A stretch of DNA of 64,000 nt from Mycobacterium sp. PSTR-4-N (GTDB lineage Bacteria; Actinomycetota; Actinomycetes; Mycobacteriales; Mycobacteriaceae), in contig NZ_JAKRFN010000021.1 in assembly GCF_022348085.1 (NCBI RefSeq), forward strand, positions 48,584 to 112,583, given 5' to 3'. The notes under the pieces were generated by a model that was not told the DNA's origin, did no database searches, and saw only the letters and a program-made list of their open reading frames with translations. Made by a program: the position numbers and the translations under genes. This document shows, one piece after another, positions 8,446-17,700 of this stretch; positions within the stretch are counted from its first letter, which is position 1; each line of letters opens with the position of its first letter.

Positions 8446-9588
8446 ATGACGATCCCGAAGGTCGACGGGCACCGCGACGCGCACACCGATCTGCACAGCG
8501 AGCACGGTGCCCTGCGCGGCGAGCACCCGGGCAGGGCCAGGAACCCGATCATCCGGGTGGCCGACATCGCCTGGCTGGAGTTCGACAAACCCGATCTCGT
8601 CCGCGCCGAGGCATTCGCTCGCGCCTTCGGTTTCGGCATCTCGCTGCGCGATCCGCACGAGCTGCACCTGCGCGGGACCGCCGCCGGTGCGCCGTGCGTG
8701 ATCCTGCGGCGTGGGCCACGGACCCGGTTCGCCGGCGTTGCACTGCGAGCCGCCGACGAGGTCGACGTGCTGCGACTCGCCGAGAAGACCGGCAACCGGG
8801 TGCACGCCCTGCCGGAGACGATCGGCGGCGTGGCGGTCGGGCTGACCGACCCCAGCGGCATGGCGGTCAAGGTCGTCGCCGGCATGCAGGAACTGCCCGC
8901 TCATCCCGATCAGACGCCCCAGGTGTCCAACATCGGGGCGCTGACCAGGATCAACGCGACGGTACGGCCCCCGCGTGTGCCCGCCCGCGTGCAGCGCCTC
9001 GGGCACGTGGTGTTGCAGTCCACCACCTACCTGAAGACGCTCAACTGGTACCTCGACACGTTCGGGATGATCGTCAGCGACTTCCTCTTCTTCCCCGGAC
9101 AGCGCGAGCGCGGACCGGCGATGAGCTTCATCCGCTGTGACCTGGGCTCCGTGCCGGCCGACCATCACACGCTGGCGCTGGCGCTGGGACCGGCCAACCG
9201 CTACGTCCACTCGGCCTACCAGGTCAGCGATCTCGACGCGCTGGCCGCAGGCGGGGAATACCTGCGGGAGCGTGGCTACCACCGCTCGTGGGGGATCGGT
9301 CGCCACATCCAGGGCAGCCAGCTGTTCGACTACTGGCGAGACCCCGACGGGTTCCTGGTCGAGCACTTCGCCGACGGCGACATGTTCGACAACACCCTCG
9401 AACCCGGCTGGGCCCCGTTCACCGCCTCCGGGCTGGCCCAGTGGGGACCGCCGGCGACCAAGGACTTCCTCGACGCCGATCCGCGCGCCGCCCGCCACCA
9501 GCTCACGTCCATGGTCACCGCGCTGCGCGGCGACAACGAGTTCGACCTCAACCGCCTCATCGGCCTGCTGAAAGTAGCGATCTCATGA
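8446..9588 (+). CDS. VOC family extradiol ring-cleavage dioxygenase
   Basis: A 380-residue type I extradiol dioxygenase, an Fe(II) enzyme that opens catecholic rings next to the hydroxyl groups. The two-domain vicinal-oxygen-chelate fold is visible, with the three expected metal ligands in the second domain: His187 in QRLGHVVLQ, His240 or His241 in ADHHTLAL, and Glu306 in GFLVEHFADG. The N-terminal domain lacks these ligands, as usual. The ATG follows AAGGAGG about 6 bases upstream, the best ribosome site in this region. Its TGA overlaps the next ATG (ATGA at 9585-9588). Its neighbours are an FAH-family hydrolase and a flavin hydroxylase, so the three genes form a hydroxylate-cleave-hydrolyse route for an aromatic or polyketide-like acid. 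The substrate is not known. Confidence 0.9.
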   Translation: MTIPKVDGHRDAHTDLHSEHGALRGEHPGRARNPIIRVADIAWLEFDKPDLVRAEAFARAFGFGISLRDPHELHLRGTAAGAPCVILRRGPRTRFAGVALRAADEVDVLRLAEKTGNRVHALPETIGGVAVGLTDPSGMAVKVVAGMQELPAHPDQTPQVSNIGALTRINATVRPPRVPARVQRLGHVVLQSTTYLKTLNWYLDTFGMIVSDFLFFPGQRERGPAMSFIRCDLGSVPADHHTLALALGPANRYVHSAYQVSDLDALAAGGEYLRERGYHRSWGIGRHIQGSQLFDYWRDPDGFLVEHFADGDMFDNTLEPGWAPFTASGLAQWGPPATKDFLDADPRAARHQLTSMVTALRGDNEFDLNRLIGLLKVAIS

Positions 9589-10526
9589 CGACCTCCGTTC
9601 TTCGCACCGCCGACGGCTGGTGGGTGCAGACCCCTGCGGGCGCTGCCCGGATCACCACCACGGCCACGACCACCGCCGACCTGCTGGCCGAGCGGTCCGC
9701 CATCGAGGCGGCGGCCGGCAGCGGCGACACCGTGCCCGTCGCCGATCTGGCGCTGCTGTCCCCGGTGACCACGCCGTGCCGGGTGATCGCGCAGATGACG
9801 AACTTCGAATCCCACGTCGTCGACGCCGGGATGGACCCCAAGACCGTGCCGCTGACCTTCTTCCGCAAGTCGTCGGCCTCGATCACCGGCCCGTTCGGCG
9901 AGATCGTCCGCCCGGCGCACGTCACGCTGCTCGACTACGAGGTCGAGATCGGGCTGGTGATCGGGCGCGACGTGCCGGCCGGGTCGACGATCACCGAAAC
10001 CGACCTGCCGGGGATCATCGCCGGATTGACCGTCACCAACGATGTGTCCGCCCGCGACATCCAGCTGCCGCAGACCCAGTTCTACGAGGCCAAGTCGTAT
10101 CCCACGTTCACCCCGGTCGGGCCCGCGCTGGTGCTGCTCGACGCGGCCGAACTGGCCCGCTTCGGCGACCTGCGGCTGCGGCTGAGCGTCAGCGGCGACG
10201 AACGCCAGAACCGGATCGTCGAGGGCGACATGCTGTACCGCCCGCTGCAGGCGCTGCAGTCCCTCACCCGGTTCCAGGATCTCTCCGCCGGCGATCTGGT
10301 CCTCACCGGAACCCCGGCGGGTACGGCGCTGACGGCGCCGCCGAAGCCCATCGAGATGATCGGCAACCTGCTGCCGCCCGCGGTGAAATGGAAGGCCTTC
10401 TTCTCCCGGCAGGCCAAGAACCCGAAGTATCTGCAGCACGGCGATGTCGTCGAGGCGTCGGTCGGCACCGACGACGGGGCGATCGACCTCGGCACGCAGC
10501 GGCTGTCGGTGCGCTACGCACGATGA
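9585..10526 (+). CDS. Fumarylacetoacetate hydrolase family protein
   Basis: A 313-residue FAH-superfamily enzyme, a Mg2+-dependent C-C bond hydrolase, hydratase or decarboxylase acting on dicarbonyl products of ring cleavage. The metal-binding pattern is visible: DYEVEIGLVIGRDV near residues 117-130, with the Glu-x-Glu pair, and VTNDVSARDIQ near residue 151, then GDLVLTGTPAGT towards the C-terminus. An N-terminal region of about 60 residues carries the lid and helper domain. The ATG at 9585 overlaps the dioxygenase stop, and the gene's own TGA overlaps the next ATG at 10523. Its position after an extradiol dioxygenase suggests it splits or hydrates the meta-cleavage product. Whether it is a hydrolase or a hydratase cannot be told from sequence. 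Confidence 0.88.
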   Translation: MTTSVLRTADGWWVQTPAGAARITTTATTTADLLAERSAIEAAAGSGDTVPVADLALLSPVTTPCRVIAQMTNFESHVVDAGMDPKTVPLTFFRKSSASITGPFGEIVRPAHVTLLDYEVEIGLVIGRDVPAGSTITETDLPGIIAGLTVTNDVSARDIQLPQTQFYEAKSYPTFTPVGPALVLLDAAELARFGDLRLRLSVSGDERQNRIVEGDMLYRPLQALQSLTRFQDLSAGDLVLTGTPAGTALTAPPKPIEMIGNLLPPAVKWKAFFSRQAKNPKYLQHGDVVEASVGTDDGAIDLGTQRLSVRYAR

Positions 10527-12061
10527 CGGCCGAGCACGTTCCGGTGGCCGTGGTCGGCGGCGGGCCCACCGGGATCACCGCCGCCACGCTGCTTGCCCAG
10601 TACGGCGTCGACACCCTCGTGCTGGACCGGTGGCCGCAGGTCTACCCGCAGCCCCGCGCGGTGCACCTCGACGACGAGGTCTACCGAATTCTGGCCCGGC
10701 TGGGCATCGCCGCGGAGTTCGCCGCGATCTCCCATCCGGCGCAGGGGTTACGCCTGGTGGACCGGGACATGTCGGTGCTGGCCGAGTTCAGGCGCGATAC
10801 GGCATTGACACGCAACGGTTTTCCCGCAGCCAGCATGTTCGACCAACCCCGCCTCGAAGAGTTGCTGCGGGCCAACCTGGCCCGCCATCCGCATGCGCGG
10901 TTCCGCGGCCACACCGAGGTGCTCGACGTCTCCGGGAACGGGCCGCTGCACCTGCGGGTGCGCGACAGGGTCAGCGGCGAGGAGTCGCTGATCACCGCGG
11001 ACGTGGTGCTGGGCTGTGACGGCGCGAACAGCATGGTGCGCGGCACCGTCGACGCCGCGATGCGCTCGATGAAGTTCGACCAGCGCTGGCTGGTGATCGA
11101 CATCGCGACCGAGGCCGACCTGCACCAGTGGGACGGCGTGCACCAGCTCTGCGACAGCCACCGCGCCGGCACCTACATGCGGATCGGACCCACCCGCTAC
11201 CGCTGGGAGTTCCGTCTTCTCGATCACGAATCGGTCGACGACTACGCCACGCTGACCGCGCTGCAGCCCTTGATCCAACCGTGGACCCAAGAGGTCAGCG
11301 CCACCGACCTGCAGCTGATTCGCGTCGCGGAGTACACCTTTCGCGCCCAGCTCGCCGACACGTGGCGCCGCGGCAACGTCTTCCTGCTCGGCGATGCTGC
11401 CCATCTGACCCCGCCGTTCATCGGCCAGGGCATGGGCGCCGGTCTGCGCGACGCGATGAACCTGGCGTGGAAAATCGCCGGCGTGCTGCGCGGCGAGCTG
11501 GCACCCTCTGCCCTCGACAGCTACGAGGCCGAGCGCCGCCCGCATGCCCGCCACATGATCACGCTGGCGCTCAACATCGGCCGCGCCATGACCTCGGGCG
11601 GCCGCGTCGGTGCTGCCGGCCGGGCGCTCGTGCTGCCGCACCTGCACCGGATACCGGGCCTGCGATCGAAGGTCACCGATTCGCAGACCCCGGCGCTGCG
11701 CTCCTCGAGCCTGGTGAGGCGGACCTGGCGCACCCGCGGCATCGCTGGTCACCTGTGCCCGAACATGTTGTTCGACAACGGCATTCGTCTCGACGACGAA
11801 CTCGGCCTGGGGTTCGGTGTGCTGACCACGGCGATGCTGACCCCCGCGCAGGCCGACACCGTCGCAGCACGTGGCGCGCGCCTCGTCCGCGCCACGCCGG
11901 GAACCGAACTCGCCCGCTGGCTCGAGGACCACCACGTCACCACGGCGGTGGTGCGTCCCGACCGCACCGTGCTGACCGCCGGACGCGACACCGCCGCCGT
12001 GTGCCGCGCACTTCCGCTGTTCCGGCTCGAGGCGTCCCCGTCCCATCGACCGGCTCGGTAG
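10523..12061 (+). CDS. FAD-dependent aromatic monooxygenase (MhpA-like)
   Basis: A 512-residue class A flavoprotein hydroxylase, like 3-(3-hydroxyphenyl)propionate hydroxylase MhpA. It uses NAD(P)H and O2 to add a hydroxyl group ortho to an existing phenol. The FAD Rossmann motif VVGGGPTGITAATLLAQYG lies at about residues 9-27 with LVLDRW following, and the second FAD motif GDAAHLTPPFIGQGMGAGL at about 290-308. A C-terminal thioredoxin-like tail (TPGTELARWL, then AVVRPDRTVL) is typical of the MhpA/PheA branch. ATGA overlap with the FAH gene shows tight coupling. The enzyme would make the catechol for the dioxygenase two genes upstream. It is followed 22 bases later by the acyltransferase gene, which belongs to the envelope block instead. 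Confidence 0.9.
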   Translation: MTAEHVPVAVVGGGPTGITAATLLAQYGVDTLVLDRWPQVYPQPRAVHLDDEVYRILARLGIAAEFAAISHPAQGLRLVDRDMSVLAEFRRDTALTRNGFPAASMFDQPRLEELLRANLARHPHARFRGHTEVLDVSGNGPLHLRVRDRVSGEESLITADVVLGCDGANSMVRGTVDAAMRSMKFDQRWLVIDIATEADLHQWDGVHQLCDSHRAGTYMRIGPTRYRWEFRLLDHESVDDYATLTALQPLIQPWTQEVSATDLQLIRVAEYTFRAQLADTWRRGNVFLLGDAAHLTPPFIGQGMGAGLRDAMNLAWKIAGVLRGELAPSALDSYEAERRPHARHMITLALNIGRAMTSGGRVGAAGRALVLPHLHRIPGLRSKVTDSQTPALRSSSLVRRTWRTRGIAGHLCPNMLFDNGIRLDDELGLGFGVLTTAMLTPAQADTVAARGARLVRATPGTELARWLEDHHVTTAVVRPDRTVLTAGRDTAAVCRALPLFRLEASPSHRPAR

Positions 12062-12083
12062 GGGGTCGGGCAGACTGGTCGCC

Positions 12084-13256
12084 GTGACGTCCACCCAGTC
12101 GGCGGAAGTCGGCGGCACGCACAGCTTCCTGCCCGCCGTCGAAGGTCTGCGCGCGTGTGCGGCCATCGGTGTCGTCGTCACCCATGTCGCGTTCCAGACC
12201 GGCCACACCACCGGAATCACCGGCCGGCTGCTGGGCCGCTTCGACCTGGCGGTCGCGGTGTTCTTCGCGCTGTCGGGCTTCCTGCTGTGGCGCGGCCACG
12301 CCGCTGCCGCCCGCGGGCTGCGCAAGCGCCCGGCCACCGCGCACTACCTGCGGTCCCGCTTCGTCCGGATCATGCCGGGCTACCTCGTCGCGGTCGTGGT
12401 GATCCTCACGTTGCTGCCGGACGCGAAGGCCGACGCCACGGTCTGGCTGTCCAACCTGACGTTGACACAGATCTACGTGCCGCTGACGCTGACCGCCGGG
12501 TTGACGCAGATGTGGAGCCTGTCGGTGGAGGTGGCGTTCTACCTCGCGTTGCCGTTCCTGGCGCTGCTGGTGCGCCGCGTCCCGGTCCGTGCCCGGATCC
12601 CGGTGATCCTGGCCGCCGCGGTCGCGAGCCTGTTCTGGGTGCGCATCCCGTTCGATCCCGACTCCGGGCACAATCTGTGGAACTGGCCGCCCGCGTTCTT
12701 CTCCTGGTTCGCCGCCGGCATGGTGCTCGCCGAACTCACCGTCTCACCGGTCGGGCCGGCGCACCGGGTCGCGCGGCACCGGGTTCTGACGGCCGGCATC
12801 GCGGTGGTCGCGTTCCTGGTGGCCGCCTCGCCGCTGGCCGGCAAGGAGGGCCTGCAGTTCGGCACCATCGGCCAGGTGACGATGAAGACCGCCATGGGGG
12901 CGATCGTGGCGGGTGCGCTGCTCGCGCCGCTGGTGCTCGACCGCCCCGACACCGGCCACCGGCTTCTCGGGCATCCGGTCATGGTCACCCTGGGCCGCTG
13001 GTCCTATGGCCTGTTCGTATGGCACCTGGCCGCGCTGGCGATGGTGTTCCCGATGCTCGGCGAGTTCGCGTTCAACGGCCACTTCGTGCCGGTGTTGCTG
13101 CTGACCGTGGGCTTCGGGTTCGCGATCGCCGCGGTCAGTTACGCGCTGGTCGAGTCGCCGTGCCGCAACGCACTACGGCGCTGGGAGCGGCGCAACGACC
13201 CCACCCCGCTGGACAGTGCGGTCGACGACGTCACCGAGCCCGCCGTCGCACGCTAG
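12084..13256 (+). CDS. Acyltransferase 3 family integral membrane protein (Rv0228 type)
   Basis: A 390-residue acyltransferase-3 protein with about ten transmembrane helices. The family marks are FLPAVEGLRACAAIGVVVTH at residues 14-33, including the catalytic-type His near the end of helix 1, and FFALSGFLLWRGHA with the conserved Ser-Gly-Phe and Arg. WSLSVEVAFYLALPFL is the third conserved block. Such enzymes move acetyl or other acyl groups to sugars or lipids on the outer face of the membrane. Position and size match Rv0228; from memory, a corynebacterial relative (TmaT) acetylates trehalose monomycolate, so a similar job is plausible here. The GTG at 12084 is the start. It converges on an acyl-CoA ligase across a triplicated 25-bp repeat. 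Confidence 0.85.
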   Translation: MTSTQSAEVGGTHSFLPAVEGLRACAAIGVVVTHVAFQTGHTTGITGRLLGRFDLAVAVFFALSGFLLWRGHAAAARGLRKRPATAHYLRSRFVRIMPGYLVAVVVILTLLPDAKADATVWLSNLTLTQIYVPLTLTAGLTQMWSLSVEVAFYLALPFLALLVRRVPVRARIPVILAAAVASLFWVRIPFDPDSGHNLWNWPPAFFSWFAAGMVLAELTVSPVGPAHRVARHRVLTAGIAVVAFLVAASPLAGKEGLQFGTIGQVTMKTAMGAIVAGALLAPLVLDRPDTGHRLLGHPVMVTLGRWSYGLFVWHLAALAMVFPMLGEFAFNGHFVPVLLLTVGFGFAIAAVSYALVESPCRNALRRWERRNDPTPLDSAVDDVTEPAVAR

Positions 13257-13327
13257 TCCGATTGCGCGGCCCGCGCGTTAATCCGATTGCGCGGCCCGCG
13301 CGTTAATCCGATTGCGCGGCCCGCGCG
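13257..13327. repeat. 25-bp tandem repeat (about 2.8 copies) carrying a gene's stop codon
   Basis: Copies lie at 13257-13281, 13282-13306 and 13307-13327 (21 bases of the third). The first two are identical and the third diverges after GCGCG. The unit is GC-rich (core GCGCGGCCCGCGC) and ends in TTAA. On the minus strand the third copy encodes the ligase C-terminus ARAAQSD and the second copy supplies its TAA stop; the first copy is a spare copy of the same ending. It fills the whole 46-base gap between two convergent genes. Confidence 0.9.
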
Positions 13328-14769
13328 GTGATCTCGTCGCGCACCGCCGACCTGCGTGCCTTGCCCGCGTCGTCGCGCAGCGGCCGGTCGGTGAACTCGA
13401 TCGTGCGCGGCCTCTTGTAGGGCGCGAGCCGCTCGGCGAGGAACGCCCGTACCTCGTCGGCGTCCAGCCCGGGCGCCTGCACGAGCACATACGGCACCTG
13501 CCCCAGATCCTCGTCCGGGACGCCGACGGCCAGGCTGGACAACACCCCCGGATGCTCCGCCAGCGCCGCCTCGATCTCCGCCGGATAGACGTTGCGCCCG
13601 CCGACGGTGAACATGTCCACGCGGCGGTCGGTCAGGTACAGGAACCCGTCGGCATCGAAGTAGCCCAGATCGCCCAGCGATTCCCAGCCGTCGCGGCTCT
13701 TCGCGGTGCTGCCCACGTAGCGGTAGGTGGGCCGCGATCCGGCGGCGCGACGCATGTAGATCTCGCCGGGCACCCCGGGCGGGCATGGCGTGCCCTCGTC
13801 GTCGAGCACCGTCATCTCCCCTGAGACCACGACCCCGACCGAGCCGGGGTGACTCAGCCACTGCTCGCCGGAGATGAACGTCAACGCCTGCAATTCGGTG
13901 CCTCCGTAGAGCTCCCAGAGAACCTCCGGCCCCAGCAGCTCGATCCACGCGCGCTTCACCGCCGGCGGGCACGGCGCCGCGAGATGCCAGAACCGGCGGA
14001 TCGACGACAGGTCGTACGCGTCCGGGTTCGCCCGTAACACGGGCAGCAGGCGCTGCATGATGGTCGGCACCGTGGTCAGGAACGTCACCCGGTGTTCGGT
14101 GACCAGTCGCAGGAACTCGTGGGGCTCGAACCGCGGCATCACCACCAGGTGGTGGCCCTGCAGCAGACCCACCGCGAACGTCGTGAACCCGGTGTTGTGG
14201 CTCAGCGGCACCGAGATCAGCGACACGTCGCCGTCCTGGGCGCCCAGTGGGGCGCCGATCGCCGCGGGGATGCGGCTGTCGCTGCCCGCCTCGATGAGTT
14301 TGGGCCGCCCCGTGCTGCCGCCCGAGGCCATCGACTTCCACACCGGTGACACGGCCTCCGGTACCGGGCTATCCGAAAAGCCGTGCGCCACAGCGGTCGT
14401 CGTGTCAGGAGTGACACCGGCCGGGTCGACGCGGCCGACCAACACGGCCGGGCGCTGCAGCTCCAACAGCGCGGCCAGCTCGGCGTCGGGCAGCCGAGCG
14501 GACAGCGGCTGCGGTATCGCGCCGAGCTTCCAGCAGGCCAGCACCGCGTACACCCAGTCGAGCGAGTTCGGCAGCACGACCGTCACGTAGTCGCCGACCC
14601 CCACGCCGAGGGAGGCCAGGCCCCGGGCCAGCCGGTTGGTGAGCGCGTCGAGTTCGGCCCGGGTGACGGTGACGCCCGCGCAGGTGACCGCCGGCGCGTC
14701 CGGGTCTTGCGCGGCGAGCGCCGACACCTGGGTGCTGATCGGCGGGACTGGTGCGCTCATGTCAGCCAT
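13303..14769 (-). CDS. AMP-dependent acyl-CoA synthetase (FadD-like)
   Basis: A 488-residue ANL-superfamily ligase that activates a carboxylic acid to acyl-AMP and then acyl-CoA. The phosphate-binding loop reads SMASGGSTGRPKLIE near residue 148. The adenylate-binding ELYGGTE, the hinge region GDLGYFDADGFLYLTDRR and the C-terminal catalytic Lys region PYKRPRTIEF are all present. It resembles the shorter bile-acid or steroid-type acid ligases more than long-chain FadD15 or FAAL proteins and has no FAAL insertion. The ATG at 14769 overlaps the aftD stop by 8 bases; an ATG at 14760 is equally possible. The gene ends inside the triplicated 25-bp repeat. Its place behind aftD suggests co-transcription, but the acid it activates is unknown. 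Confidence 0.85.
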   Translation of the reverse strand: MADMSAPVPPISTQVSALAAQDPDAPAVTCAGVTVTRAELDALTNRLARGLASLGVGVGDYVTVVLPNSLDWVYAVLACWKLGAIPQPLSARLPDAELAALLELQRPAVLVGRVDPAGVTPDTTTAVAHGFSDSPVPEAVSPVWKSMASGGSTGRPKLIEAGSDSRIPAAIGAPLGAQDGDVSLISVPLSHNTGFTTFAVGLLQGHHLVVMPRFEPHEFLRLVTEHRVTFLTTVPTIMQRLLPVLRANPDAYDLSSIRRFWHLAAPCPPAVKRAWIELLGPEVLWELYGGTELQALTFISGEQWLSHPGSVGVVVSGEMTVLDDEGTPCPPGVPGEIYMRRAAGSRPTYRYVGSTAKSRDGWESLGDLGYFDADGFLYLTDRRVDMFTVGGRNVYPAEIEAALAEHPGVLSSLAVGVPDEDLGQVPYVLVQAPGLDADEVRAFLAERLAPYKRPRTIEFTDRPLRDDAGKARRSAVRDEITARAAQSD

Positions 14770-17700
14770 CCTGCGGGGTGTGCGCCTGCCCGCGGCGAGG
14801 AACGGCGGAGACGGCGACGGCCACCACGGAGATCAGTGCCAGGAACTGCACCCACGGGGAATGGCCGACATAGCCGTCGACCGACCGCCACGGGTGAGTG
14901 CTGAGCACCGCACCCGCCATGGTCAGCCCGCCGGCGGCCGCGGCGACGGTGACCGTGTCGCAGAGCGCCTCCCGGCGCCGGAGCAGGTAGTGCGCGGTGA
15001 ACGCACCCGCTGACAACACCGTGCCGACCGGTCCCGCGATCACCGTCACCGCCAGCGTGGTGGCGACGCCGACGGTGACCCGGCCGGGTGACAACGGCTG
15101 CGCGGGTGCTCCGGGCGCACGACGTCGCCGCAGCGGCACGACGGCGAGGACGAACAGCAGCGGCAGCAGCGCCAGCCCACCGATCAGCCCGGCCCGGTAC
15201 GGGGTGTTGGCGGTGAATTCCATGGTGACCGCACCGCCGGCGCCCGGCGGCAGCAGCCAGCCCTGCTGCCAGCCGTTGACGGTGATGGCGCGCAGTTCGG
15301 CGCCATCGGGGCCGCGGGCGGTCCACCCCGGGTTGATGCTTTCGGGCACCACCAGCACGCGCTCGGTGTCCGACGCCGCCACACCCACCTGCCTGCGATC
15401 GTTGGCCCAGTGTTCGCGGTCGACGGATTGCGGTGCAGCCGAGCGGATCTCACCGGCCTGGGGCGTGTTCACCACGACACCGTCGACGACGAGCGCCGGC
15501 CCGGGGCTGATCACCAGCTCCTGCTGCCCGCCGGGCAGCGCGATCGGCTCGACGCGACACGGCCGGGCCGGGATCGGGGTGCCGTCGAGCAACGCGCCGA
15601 CGGTGGTGCGCACCGAGGTCTGGATGAACTGCCCGGCCACGGCGATGATCGGGCCCTGCCCGCACTCGAGGGTCACGGCGCGGTTCCGGTTGGCCGCCGC
15701 ATCCGCCGCGCCGATCGGCCGTCCCCGCGGGTCCAGGGCCACCACCTCGGCCAGGCCCGGCGGCTTGAGCTGGTCGAAACCCAATGCGGTGCGGTCGATC
15801 ACGTCGTGCCAGTCGAGCAGGGAGATCGTGATGGTGTCGGTCACGCGGGTCGCCAGGCGAAGCGTCTCGGTGCCGTCGGTGAGGCGACGCACCTCGGGGC
15901 CACCGCCCAGGTCGACGGCGATCAGCTTCGGATGTGCCGGCAGTGTCGACTCGCTCGGCGTCACTCTCAAGGCCGAAACAGGCTGCTTCGACGGTAGTTT
16001 CAGAGCCAGTGTGGCGGGGGAGTGGGATTGGGTCACCCGCTGCGGCGCGGTCCACGCGGTGCCGGGATCACCGTCGGTGGCCGCGTACGCCGACCCTTGG
16101 ACGTCGATCAGGTCGGCGTCACCGCCGGCGCGAGTGGTGTCCGGCTGGGCGATCAGGTCGGCGAGCTTCGGACCCTGGCGGGCACGCACCCAGACCGTCG
16201 GGCTGACCTGCGTGGGGCCGGGCACCGTGAGCGTGCGGCTCAGGTTGACGGGCTCCTCGGAGGCCAGTGCCATCGCGGCCGCGCACCGCAGACCGGTGGC
16301 GCTCGACGCACACCCCAGCCGTCCCAGCAGTTCGGTGCCCAGATCCCATTGCGCCACAGCCGAACCGGGCGGTGGACCGGGCACGTCGACGGTGTGGCGC
16401 AGGTTCACCGGATGGGCGAAACCGTTCGCGTCGTACTGGGTGACCGACAGGTCGGTGACACCGAACTGCACGCCGGGGGAGCCGTCGTCGGTGGCGACCG
16501 CGGTGAGACGCACCCACGGCGATTCGCCGTAGGGCAACGCGACGGTCAGGGGCTTACCCGGCTCGTCGAACCGCACCGTGCTGGTGCCGGTGACCGTCGA
16601 GACTTCGATGCGGCGAACCTGCGCTCCGAGTGCGGTGGCGCTCGGGGTGAACGTCAACGTCGCGTTGGTGATCGGGTGGTCGAAATCGATCTGCAGCCAT
16701 TGGCCGATCGCACTCTGCAGGGAGTTGGACACCCAGCTGGTCGACGAGTCGCCGTCGATCGCGGCGGGTGGCCCCGACGCCGGTGAGACATTCGGCAGCG
16801 CAGTGGAATCCGAGGCTGCGCTCGACACCGTGATCCGGCCGCCGCCCCACGCGCCGTGGACGGGGGTGGCACCTCGCGACGGGTAATCGGGCACGCGGTT
16901 GAACGTGTTGCGCACATCGCCGGGGGCGCGCACCGCCGAGCTGTGATCGTCGACCCTGCCGTAGTCGGTCTCCCGCGCCATCGGGGTGTCGGTGACCGTC
17001 ACCAGCGGGGCGGGCAACCCGGCGCGCAGCGCGTCTTGGGTGAGCAGGGCCGGGCCGAGCGGCGGCCGGCCGGTCAGGCGTCGGCGTTCGTCGAGGCGCA
17101 GCAGCGATTCCGGGGCGCCGTCGACGCGGGGCAAGGCGTCGGCGTCGACGACGTAGGGCGCCATCGCGTCGGGTGGCCCGGCGACGCGGTAGATCTCGAC
17201 GGCCGGGTAGCGGGGCCGCAGCCCGCTGTCGGTGATGAAACCTTCCAGCGTGCCCGGGCCAACCGGATCACCGAACTCGGCGACCTTCGTCAGCCCGGGC
17301 GAGCCGTCGACGGCCCGGTGCACCAGGATCGGGCGTGCCGACCGACTGTCCTGGTCCAGGTCATTGCGCACCACCACGTAGGAAACGCCCTGCCGGGCAA
17401 GCGTGTCGGCGAGCCCGGCCGAGGGCCGGCCGGCGGCGAAGAGCCGCTGCACAGAATCGAGTGCCCGAATCGTCTCGGGCGGCGTCAGCGGAATCGAGTC
17501 GCGCACCCCCCATGCGCTGTCGCCGAGCACCTGCAGCGGCTCGTCGTGGCTGTTACCCCACACCTGCGTGGCGAACGGGGCGCCCGGTGCGACGAGAACC
17601 CGGCCCCCGGCGTCGTGGTCGTCCAGCCACGCCGCCGCGTCGTGCCAGTACTGCGGGATCGCGTCGAACGTGCCCGACGGCGCCAACCGCCCTGTCCACG

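Noticed and set aside
13257..13327. A CRISPR-like array
   Set aside because: The 25-base units are directly adjacent with no spacers and no cas genes are present.
13253..14341. An apparent frameshifted second version of the acyl-CoA ligase ending in ARAAQSD
   Set aside because: It only shares the ending because the terminal repeat restores the same codons; the main frame at 13303-14769 is intact with all motifs.
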